NCBI GenBank assembly: GCA_964408805.1
Contig: CAYPAV010000046.1
Span: 1-6,547 of the forward strand
Origin: CAYPAV01 sp964408805
Lineage (GTDB): Bacteria > Pseudomonadota > Alphaproteobacteria > UBA8366
Reading direction: 5' to 3'
DNA: 6,547 bases
The notes under the pieces are model-generated. The model saw nothing but the letters and a program-made list of their open reading frames with translations, did not search any database and was not told the origin of the DNA. This document shows positions 1 through 5,721 of the stretch, piece after piece. The position numbers and the translations under genes are program-made. The stretch's first letter is position 1. Every line of letters begins with the position of its first letter.

Positions 1-20
1 TGAGAACGGCGGCGCAATAA
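1..20 (+). repeat. Left terminal inverted repeat of the IS21 element
   Basis: This stretch begins TGAGAACGGCGG and matches the inverted right end at about 15 of 20 positions. A second, direct copy of the core (GAACGGCGG followed by two mismatches and CAATA) lies at 53-68, 14 of 16 matching bases 4-19. In IS21 elements such repeats are binding sites for IstA. Confidence 0.8.
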
Positions 21-106
21 TCCCCCACTGAATCGGCCGAACGATTTGGCCGGAACGGCGGACCAATATGGGACCGTCTATAGCCTTCGTCGGGATTGAC
101 CTGATT

Positions 107-111
107 GAAGG
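107..111 (+). promoter_or_regulatory. Ribosome binding site fixing the istA start
   Basis: GAAGG lies 7 nt before the ATG at 119. The alternative in-frame ATG at 68 falls directly in the inner terminal repeat and has no comparable site, so 119 is the better start. Confidence 0.6.
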
Positions 112-118
112 TGGGGGG

Positions 119-1618
119 ATGTACGTAGTGGATCTTTATCGGCGTGTCCGGCTGGCGTGTCATCATGAGGGATTGAGCCGACGGGAAGCGGCTCGTCGGT
201 TTGGGATCGACCGGAAGACGGTTGCCAAGATGCTGGCGTACTCGGTTCCGCCTGGCTACCGGCGGAGCGGCCCACCTCGGCGTCCGAAGCTGGAGGCGTT
301 CACAGGCATAATCGACCGAATCCTCGAGGAGGACCAGTCGTCTCACCGCAAGCAGCGGCACACAGCGAAGAAGATCTTCGAACGTTTGCGGGACGAGCAC
401 GGGTTCACCGGCGGCTACACCATCGTGAAGGACTACGTTCGCGAGCGCCGGCGCCGGTCGCGGGAGATGTTCGTGCCTTTGGTGCATCCGCCGGGCCATG
501 CCCAGGTTGACTTCGGCGAAGCGATGGCGGTGATCGGTGGTGTCGCGCGGAAGGTGCACTTCTTCGCCTTCGACCTGCCGCACAGCGACGCCAGCTTCGT
601 GAAGGCCTATCCGGCGGAGACGACGGAGGCATTCTGCGACGGGCACGTGGCGGCGCTGGCCTTCTTCGGCGGCGTTCCCCGCTCGATCTTGTACGACAAC
701 ACCACGCTGGCGGTGGCGCGGATCCTGGGCGACGGAACGCGACAGCGCACTCGGGTCTTCAGTGAGCTGCAATCCCACTACCTTTTCGAAGACCGCTTCG
801 GCCGACCTGGCAAGGGCAACGACAAGGGTAAGGTGGAGGGCCTAGTCGGCTACGCCCGGCGCAACTACCTGGTGCCGATTCCCCGGGCGGAGAGCTTCGA
901 GGCTCTGAATGCCGGGCTTGCCGAGCAATGCCGTCGCCGACTCGACGATCGGCTGCGCCGCCACACGGAGACGATCGGCGAGCGTCTCGGACGCGACCGA
1001 GGGGCCTTGATGCCGTTGCCGCCGTCATCATACGACGCTTGCGACAGACGTCCCGGACGGGTGAGTTCGCTATCGCTGGTGCGCTACCGCAATAACGATT
1101 ACTCCGTGCCCGTCGCCTACGGCCATCGCGAGGTTCTGATCCGGGGCTATGTCGACCAGGTGGTCATCAGCTGTGGATCGGAGGTCATCGCCCGGCATCG
1201 GCGGTCCTACGAGCGCGAGGACCTGATCTTCGATCCGCTGCACTACCTGCCGCTGATCGAGAAGAAGATCGGCGCGCTGGACCAGGCCGCGCCGCTGGAG
1301 GGTTGGGATCTGCCCGAGGCCTTCGCCACGCTCCGCCGTCTGATGGAGGCCCGTATGGGCAAGGCCGGCAAGCGGGAGTACGTCCAGGTCCTGCGTCTCC
1401 TGGAGACCTTTCGCCTCGCCGAGGTGGACGCGGCGATCCACGATGCCCTGAAGCTGGGGGCGATCGGCTTCGATGCCGTCAAGCACCTGGTGCTGTGTCG
1501 CATCGAGCGACGGCCGCCGCGTCTCGATCTCGACCTCTATCCCTATCTCCCGAGGGCCCGGGTCGCGGCGACGTCGGCCGGGAGCTACATGAGCCTGCTG
1601 TCGGGAGCCGGCACATGA
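119..1618 (+). CDS. istA: IS21-family transposase IstA
   Basis: DDE transposase that cuts and joins the IS ends, working with IstB. From the start at 119 it is 499 aa, the normal IstA size; an upstream in-frame ATG at 68 would add 17 residues that do not look like the family. Residues about 18-39 (GLSRREAARRFGIDRKTVAKML) form the N-terminal helix-turn-helix, and a second helical DNA-binding segment lies around 82-108. The catalytic triad is visible as D131 in QVDFGEA, D193 in ILYDNTT and E240 in GNDKGKVEG. The D-to-D and D-to-E spacings (61 and 46 intervening residues) suit the IS21 rve core. The C-terminal part (about 320-499) matches the region after the catalytic core in IstA proteins. The stop codon overlaps the istB start (ATGA), suggesting translational coupling. 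No frameshift or premature stop is seen. Confidence 0.95.
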   Translation: MYVVDLYRRVRLACHHEGLSRREAARRFGIDRKTVAKMLAYSVPPGYRRSGPPRRPKLEAFTGIIDRILEEDQSSHRKQRHTAKKIFERLRDEHGFTGGYTIVKDYVRERRRRSREMFVPLVHPPGHAQVDFGEAMAVIGGVARKVHFFAFDLPHSDASFVKAYPAETTEAFCDGHVAALAFFGGVPRSILYDNTTLAVARILGDGTRQRTRVFSELQSHYLFEDRFGRPGKGNDKGKVEGLVGYARRNYLVPIPRAESFEALNAGLAEQCRRRLDDRLRRHTETIGERLGRDRGALMPLPPSSYDACDRRPGRVSSLSLVRYRNNDYSVPVAYGHREVLIRGYVDQVVISCGSEVIARHRRSYEREDLIFDPLHYLPLIEKKIGALDQAAPLEGWDLPEAFATLRRLMEARMGKAGKREYVQVLRLLETFRLAEVDAAIHDALKLGAIGFDAVKHLVLCRIERRPPRLDLDLYPYLPRARVAATSAGSYMSLLSGAGT

Positions 1619-2379
1619 CCGACGCCCCGCAGGTGTTGCTGGAACATCACCTCAAGACGCTCAAGCTGCCGACGTTCCTGCGCGAATACGACAAGCTTGC
1701 CCGGCAATGCGCCTCGGAAGGCGTTGATCACGTGCGCTATCTCCATCGTCTCGCCGAGCTCGAGCTGATCGACCGCGAGCGTCGCATGGTCGAGCGACGG
1801 ATCAAGGCCGCCCGCTTCCCCGTGGTCAAGAACCTGGATGGCTTCGACTTCAAGGCTATCCCCTCGCTCAACAAGACGCTGGTGCTGGAGCTCGCCCGCG
1901 GTGAGTACATCGAACGCCGCGAGAACGTGATCGCGCTTGGCAACAGCGGCACGGGGAAGACCCACATTGCCCTCGGTCTCGGCCTGGCGGCCTGTCAGAA
2001 GGGCCTCAGCGTCGGCTTCACCACCGCCGCCGCGCTCGTTCATGAACTGATGGAGGCGCGCGACGACAAACAGCTCCTCCGGTTCCAGAGGAGGCTCGCC
2101 AGCTACAAGCTCCTGATCATCGACGAACTCGGCTTCGTGCCGCTGTCCAAGGTCGGCGCCGAGCTGTTATTCGAGGTCTTCAGCCAGCGCTACGAGCGTG
2201 GCTCGACCCTGGTGACCTCCAACCTGCCGTTCGATGAATGGACCGAGGTGTTCGGTTCCGAGCGCCTGACGGGCGCACTGCTCGACCGGCTGACGCATCA
2301 CGTCCACATCCTCGAGATGAATGGCGAGAGCTTCCGGCTCAATCAAAGCCGCGGGTATCGAGAGCCGACCGCCGGCTGA
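1615..2379 (+). CDS. istB: IS21-family helper ATPase IstB
   Basis: AAA+ ATPase related to DnaC, which assembles on target DNA, selects the target and stimulates IstA. The 254-aa length is typical. The ATG at 1615 overlaps the istA stop and begins MTDAPQVLLEHHLKTLKLPT, the usual IstB N-terminus (substrate- and DNA-contacting helices). The open frame extends upstream to an ATG at 1303, but that part is istA read in another frame. Walker A is GNSGTGKT at residues 109-116 and Walker B is LLIIDE at 166-171. A sensor-I-like TSN follows in VTSNLPFDEW, and GSERLTGALLDRLTHH matches the family's C-terminal AAA+ segment with its conserved arginines. All ATPase motifs are intact, so together with istA the element has a full protein set. 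Confidence 0.95.
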   Translation: MTDAPQVLLEHHLKTLKLPTFLREYDKLARQCASEGVDHVRYLHRLAELELIDRERRMVERRIKAARFPVVKNLDGFDFKAIPSLNKTLVLELARGEYIERRENVIALGNSGTGKTHIALGLGLAACQKGLSVGFTTAAALVHELMEARDDKQLLRFQRRLASYKLLIIDELGFVPLSKVGAELLFEVFSQRYERGSTLVTSNLPFDEWTEVFGSERLTGALLDRLTHHVHILEMNGESFRLNQSRGYREPTAG

Positions 2380-2424
2380 CCCAACCACCTCGCATCGCTT
2401 GACCCCGTGGGCCCACAGGCCCCT

Positions 2425-2478
2425 CCCACGCGCGCCGCCGCGTCAGCCATGTGAGGGGCACGCCACGGCGCGCGCGGG
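2425..2478. repeat. GC-rich inverted repeat between istB and the IS right end
   Basis: Two 13-bp arms (2425-2437, CCCACGCGCGCCG; 2466-2478, CGGCGCGCGCGGG) are complementary at 12 of 13 positions around a 28-nt loop. No T-tract follows, so it is not a classical intrinsic terminator. The octamer CCCTCCCA also occurs twice nearby (2421-2428 and 2480-2487). It could form a strong RNA hairpin at the end of the istAB transcript; the role is unknown. Confidence 0.5.
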
Positions 2479-2548
2479 TCCCTCCCATGGACTACGGGGA
2501 CAAGCCATCTACACCGAGTGGCCCGAATTTACGCCGCCAGCTGGCCCC

Positions 2549-2568
2549 ATTTTGCTCCGCCGTTGACA
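2549..2568 (-). repeat. Right terminal inverted repeat of the IS21 element
   Basis: On the minus strand this reads TGTCAACGGCGGAGCAAAAT, the partner of the left end. An inner, weaker copy (GGCGGCGTAAAT on the minus strand) lies at about 2527-2538. The terminal CA at 2567-2568 marks the likely edge of the element, because similarity to the left end stops there. Confidence 0.8.
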
Positions 2569-3001
2569 GTCGGGTGTTCAGAGGTCAGCTTGGCCTGCCA
2601 GAACAATGGTATCACGTGATACCACGCCGCGACTGAACGCTCCTTCGGTGATTGACCGGGGGAGGGGCCTATTAAGAAGTGACTTTGGGGGCATGCGGGG
2701 CCTTCGCGCGCTACTTACCCCCTAGATGGCCGCAAGGTGATTTTCGAATTTTCAAAAAAAAATCGGAGGACTGAATTGGCTGCAAATGAAGACTCGGAGG
2801 TATCCGCAGCCCTCAACGAGAGACATTCGTGGGAGCGATGTCTGTTTTTTGATGGGTACGTCTGCTCTACCCCCAACACCAGACATCGGGCGTAGGTTGG
2901 TCTTCTTCTGCTTTTGACCCTAACCGGACTCCGGCGCTGGATAGACTCACCGCTCCCCGCGGAATAGTATTTCGCCAATAACGCGTGTCGGGGAATGACC
3001 T
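2569..3001. other. Intergenic region with no convincing gene
   Basis: This stretch lies between the IS right end and the cyclase remnant and contains no ORF that looks like a gene. It holds the 18-bp palindrome at 2607-2624, an A-rich run at 2752-2762, a 9-bp inverted repeat (CGATGTCTG 2836-2844 and CAGACATCG 2880-2888), and a possible 39-codon ORF at 2776-2895. That ORF has a TTG start 6 nt after GGAGG and begins LAANEDSEVSAALNERHSWE; it has no recognised family. The 168-aa minus-strand frame spanning 2715-3221 has no family features and runs antisense over the cyclase remnant. The region looks like decayed DNA beside an insertion. Confidence 0.5.
2607..2624. promoter_or_regulatory. Perfect 18-bp palindrome, candidate operator
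   Basis: TGGTATCACGTGATACCA is self-complementary over all 18 bases with no spacer. A dyad of this kind is typical of sites for dimeric repressors such as ribbon-helix-helix, TetR or LacI type. No regulator or regulated gene is next to it on this side, and the IS end lies 38 bp away. An operator role is inferred from symmetry alone. Confidence 0.4.
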
Positions 3002-3112
3002 GTGACCAAAGAATTCGTTCAAAGAAGGCTTGCGGCGATCTTGGTTGCCGATGTCGTCGGCACCTGATGGGGCCGGACGGCAGGTTTGTACGAATGTTCG
3101 GCGACGGGATTT
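3002..3112 (+). pseudogene. Remnant of a class III adenylate/guanylate cyclase gene, N-terminal part
   Basis: A GTG at 3002, 6 nt after GGGGAA, opens a frame containing QRRLAAILVADVVG, the hallmark N-terminus of rhizobial class III cyclases that normally continue with YSRLMG. The frame stops at TGA 3065-3067 after 21 codons. In the next frame the sequence resumes as LMGPDG and then GRFVRMFGDGI, matching the later GRI-K-GDG segment of the cyclase domain. This fits a net loss of about 7 nt where YSR should be and a larger in-frame loss of roughly 25 codons between the LMG and GRxxK segments. The metal-binding D of ADVVG is present but most of the catalytic domain is gone, so it cannot be active. 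Later bases (to about 3160) may hold further cyclase debris. The identification rests on recalled family motifs. Confidence 0.6.
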
Positions 3113-3191
3113 GCCCGAGAAAATGGCCGATGAGATACGAAAACACCCGAACAACCAAATGCGATCCCAGATGCGGGAAGGAGAACCCACG

Positions 3192-3698
3192 ATGACGATC
3201 CGAACGCTTGCTCTTGCCCAACTATGTGTCCTTTCACTGGCGCTGCCCGCTTTCGCAGGCGACTACCACGTCGGTAACCTCAAGATCAGCGAGCCATGGT
3301 CACGGGCTACGCCGGGACTGGCCAAGAACGGCGCGGCCTACATGACGATCTCCATCCGCGGAGCGGATCAGGACAAGCTCACCAGGATTTCCACTCCGGT
3401 CGCCAAAAAAGCAGAACTTCACACGCATCTGATGGAGAACAACATCATGAGGATGCGTCGTATCGATGCATTGGAAATAAGCCCCGGCTCACCTTCGGTC
3501 ATGCGTCCCGGCGGGCTACATGTGATGTTGATGGGCCTCCGCGCTCCGCTCAAGAAGGGCGGAAAATTTCCATTGATCCTGACCTTCGAAAAAGCGGGCC
3601 AGTTGACAATTGAGGCCACCGTTCATGGAATTGGAGCGAGGTCGCCGGGTCCGCAACACAAAAAGGATGGGCACCATCACGGGCGACATGGGTCATGA
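3192..3698 (+). CDS. Periplasmic PCu(A)C copper chaperone
   Basis: Secreted copper chaperone of the PCu(A)C (DUF461) family. Such proteins carry Cu(I) in the periplasm and, with SCO proteins, help build the copper centres of cytochrome oxidase. The protein is 168 aa. AAGGAG lies 8 nt before the ATG at 3192; an upstream in-frame ATG at 3030 is rejected because it would bury the signal peptide. Residues 1-22 form a signal peptide with cleavage after AFA (A22/G23). The full Cu(I) motif H-X10-M-X21-H-X-M is present as H77, M88, H110 and M112, within HTHLMENNIMRMRR and RPGGLHVMLMG. The C-terminal tail is His-rich (H156, H161-163, H166); some family members have such extensions and use them for extra copper binding. 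It faces the SCO gene tail to tail, with 30 bp between the stops. Confidence 0.93.
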   Translation: MTIRTLALAQLCVLSLALPAFAGDYHVGNLKISEPWSRATPGLAKNGAAYMTISIRGADQDKLTRISTPVAKKAELHTHLMENNIMRMRRIDALEISPGSPSVMRPGGLHVMLMGLRAPLKKGGKFPLILTFEKAGQLTIEATVHGIGARSPGPQHKKDGHHHGRHGS

Positions 3699-3738
3699 CC
3701 CGCGGGCAGCGAGTGCCTAAGCCGAGCGCTACAGCGCT
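3690..3738. other. Small dyads at the convergent gene junction
   Basis: A 12-bp palindrome GGGTCATGACCC (3690-3701) overlaps the stop of the copper chaperone gene. A 5-bp stem with a 4-nt loop (AGCGC-TACA-GCGCT, 3725-3738) overlaps the stop of the SCO gene. Neither is followed by a T-run on either strand, so a bidirectional terminator is possible but weakly supported. Confidence 0.25.
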
Positions 3739-4385
3739 TGATCGGCGGGGACGGCTTTACGAAGCGCGTTTGCGATTTCTTCGAACTCGACCTCGTGGTT
3801 GAAATGGGTGACGTACGTTCCGTCCGGACCCATCAAATAAATGATCGAATTATGTTCGACCTGATAACCGATTTCAGGGTCAGGATCCCTCAGGTGCACA
3901 TAGTGAACCCGATATGACCTGGCGACCCTGTTGATCTCGCTCTCGTCGCCGGTCAGCGCTATCAGCCTCGGATGAAAATGGGCGATGTAGGCTTCGAGCT
4001 TCTCCGGTGTGTCGCGCATTGGATCAACGGTAATGAAGATGGGCTGCACCGACTTTCCCCGCGTTCCGATCTCTTGGAGCGCCATGGACATATCGTTCAG
4101 TGCGGTCGGGCATAGGTCGGGGCAATAGGTGTAGCCGAAATATATCAACATCCAGCGGCCTCGAAACTCGGCGTCGCTGCGTTGTACACCGGTGTGATCC
4201 ATCAGTCGGAAAGGTCCACCGGCTTGAGCGAAACTGCCGGGCCCTCGCAAGAGAAGCGCAATCATCGCCACAAACAGGGCGACGATGAGAAACGATGCGA
4301 TCGTGCCAAAAATAACCGGTTTTCTCGACAAAGGCATATCACTCATAACTCGGTCACTTAATGGAAAGAGCGAGCTCTGGGGCAT
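3729..4385 (-). CDS. SCO1/SenC family copper and thiol-redox protein
   Basis: Membrane-anchored thioredoxin-fold protein that matures the CuA (and in some bacteria CuB) centre of cytochrome oxidase by delivering copper or reducing its cysteines. It has 218 aa from 4385. A single N-terminal transmembrane segment spans residues about 24-46, placing the domain in the periplasm. The copper/thiol site is C88 and C92 in TYCPDLCPTAL, with the distal ligand H178 in VEHNSIIYL; ITVDPMRDTPEKL (about 118-130) is the family's conserved strand and loop. All three ligands are present. The start is uncertain: no good ribosome site precedes 4385, and in-frame ATGs at 4346 and 4337 would give a shorter cytoplasmic tail with the same anchor. 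It is the last gene of the minus-strand cluster, 45 nt after the di-haem gene, and converges on the PCu(A)C gene. Confidence 0.92.
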   Translation of the reverse strand: MPQSSLFPLSDRVMSDMPLSRKPVIFGTIASFLIVALFVAMIALLLRGPGSFAQAGGPFRLMDHTGVQRSDAEFRGRWMLIYFGYTYCPDLCPTALNDMSMALQEIGTRGKSVQPIFITVDPMRDTPEKLEAYIAHFHPRLIALTGDESEINRVARSYRVHYVHLRDPDPEIGYQVEHNSIIYLMGPDGTYVTHFNHEVEFEEIANALRKAVPADQAL

Positions 4386-4430
4386 TCACCGGTCGTATCT
4401 CACCGGCGCTTCCATGGTACTTCGGTCCTC

Positions 4431-5711
4431 TCAGGGAGGCGGTTCCAGCCAGCTTCGCGTCACCCCGGTCGCGCTTTCCAGGGTTCTGAGAAATTTCTCT
4501 ATCTGTCCAAGCTCTGACGGTTCTAATCCGAGCGGACTCAGCTCCGTGCGACCAACGTTTTGGCGTGGTGCACTATTATAGTGATCAAGGACGGCCGACA
4601 ATGTCGCGAACTGTCCATCGTGCATGTAGGGGCCGGTCTTCGCCACGTTGCGCAGCGTCGGCGTCTTGAAGCCACGGGCAAAGTGGGGATCGTCGGTCTT
4701 GACGAACCTAAGTTCATTGCAGCCGCTACTGCGCGCATCGCTGTATCGGCTGAAGCAGTTGAACTCATCACTCAGGACCTTTCGAACGCCGGCAAGGCGG
4801 CCGCGATCCGTCCAGCCTCCCGTCGGGTCGGGAACCCCGGTGTCGTGAAAGACGTTGTTGGTGAAGAGAGGACCGTTATGGCAACGAATGCACTTTCCTG
4901 GTCCGATGAATAACCGCAGGCCTGCACTCTCGTCCGCCGAAAACAGCATTGCCGCCCGGCTAGCATCGCCGGCCGTAACAGCTTCGACATATCGGTCGAA
5001 CAGCGACGGGCCAGGAATCAGGCGCCGTTCATATGCGGCGATCGCCTTACCGATGTTCGCAAATATGTGGCTTATCGCTTCGCGATCACGGAGCGCCATT
5101 CCTTCCCAGGCGGTCCGCATCGCTGAATCATCCACGGGGCCGGCGGAACGCGGAAACCGTCGATTGTCGGAAAGTTCTGGCAACGGTCCGAACAGTGCCT
5201 CGTACGCCGCCCGATAGTTGGCATCGGAAGAAATAAGATGGGCATACTGCGTACGCGTGCCTCCGTGCTCCACCGAACTCTCCAACGGCCCAAGCGCCTG
5301 CGACCATTGACTGTCCTTGCGCCCGTCCCAGAAGAACCAGGGGCTATACGCGGTGCCGATGATCGTCATGGTATTGCGGCCCGCTGTGCCAACGCCACGG
5401 CCCAGCTTGCGACCATCGGTGAAAGCCAGCCCCGGCAGATGACAGGTCGCGCAGGCGACTTGCCCGTCGGAACTCAGCCGGGTGTCAAAAAACAATCGGT
5501 GCCCGAGGCGCGCCGCGCGCGGGTCATCGCCAACCTTATTGGTGGGGTCGGGAGGCAGCGGGGGAAGACTACCGATCCACAAGCCGTGCAGGATACCAAG
5601 TTCGCTCGGCGACCAGACAACCCCGGGGCGATCGCCGAAAACCGGCGTCGCGGCCATGACAAGCAAGATCGCGACAAACCACGACGGCAACCTTTTCGCC
5701 CTGGCTCTCAA
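4431..5711 (-). CDS. Di-haem cytochrome c peroxidase / MauG-family protein
   Basis: Periplasmic di-haem c-type protein. Relatives either reduce hydrogen peroxide with electrons from cytochrome c or, as in MauG and MbnH, oxidise residues of a partner protein; sequence alone does not say which. It is 426 aa from a TTG start at 5711, 10 nt after the upstream gene's stop. No ATG or GTG start is available before the signal peptide, and a later TTG at 5690 would lose its basic n-region. Residues 1-26 form a signal peptide ending VFG. The haem sites are C87-A-T-C-H91 and C274-I-R-C-H278. FWDGR (127-131) and TPTLRNVAKTGPYMHDG (350-366), with M363 as a possible distal ligand, are family landmarks. Two further cysteines, C319 and C331, sit in a loop between the second haem and TPTLRN and may form a disulphide. 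Co-directional with the flanking genes. Confidence 0.92.
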   Translation of the reverse strand: MRARAKRLPSWFVAILLVMAATPVFGDRPGVVWSPSELGILHGLWIGSLPPLPPDPTNKVGDDPRAARLGHRLFFDTRLSSDGQVACATCHLPGLAFTDGRKLGRGVGTAGRNTMTIIGTAYSPWFFWDGRKDSQWSQALGPLESSVEHGGTRTQYAHLISSDANYRAAYEALFGPLPELSDNRRFPRSAGPVDDSAMRTAWEGMALRDREAISHIFANIGKAIAAYERRLIPGPSLFDRYVEAVTAGDASRAAMLFSADESAGLRLFIGPGKCIRCHNGPLFTNNVFHDTGVPDPTGGWTDRGRLAGVRKVLSDEFNCFSRYSDARSSGCNELRFVKTDDPHFARGFKTPTLRNVAKTGPYMHDGQFATLSAVLDHYNSAPRQNVGRTELSPLGLEPSELGQIEKFLRTLESATGVTRSWLEPPP

Positions 5712-5721
5712 CGGTCGCTCG

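Larger units (their letters stand above)
1..2568 (+). mobile_element. IS21-family insertion sequence, apparently complete
   Basis: The element carries istA and istB in the order and ATGA overlap typical of IS21. The left end (from base 1, TGAGAACGGCGGCGCAATAA) resembles the reverse complement of the right end (TGTCAACGGCGGAGCAAAAT, read leftward from 2568); about 15 of 20 positions match, including the shared AACGGCGG. Both ends follow the 5'-TG...CA-3' rule of the family. Inner copies of the terminal motif occur at 53-68 on the left and about 2524-2541 on the right; IS21 elements characteristically have such multiple terminal repeats. The length of about 2.57 kb is at the upper end of the usual IS21 range. 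Both genes are open, so the element could be functional. The left flank lies outside the window, so the 4-8 bp target duplication cannot be checked; the bases after the right end are gtcgggtg. The exact left boundary is inferred. Confidence 0.92.

Noticed and set aside
1303..1614. 104-residue N-terminal extension of IstB
   Set aside because: It is istA sequence in another frame; the ATGA overlap start at 1615 gives the family's usual length and N-terminus.
2529..2713. Minus-strand frame without start codon reading from the flank into the IS right end
   Set aside because: It could suggest a gene truncated by the IS, but the peptide is unrecognised, opens right after a stop and has no start; not supported.
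2606..2725. 39-codon plus-strand ORF starting inside the 18-bp palindrome
   Set aside because: No ribosome site and no recognisable product.
2821..2850. Rho-independent terminator (AGACAT...ATGTCT followed by a T-run)
   Set aside because: The stem is only 6 AT-leaning base pairs with an 11-nt loop, and there is no gene directly upstream to terminate.
3030..3191. 54-residue N-terminal extension of the PCu(A)C protein from an upstream ATG
   Set aside because: It would precede a clean signal peptide, and the ATG at 3192 has a good AAGGAG site; the extension overlaps cyclase debris.
2715..3221. 168-aa minus-strand open frame across the intergenic region
   Set aside because: It has no recognisable family, uses poor codons, and runs antisense through the cyclase remnant and into the start of the PCu(A)C gene.
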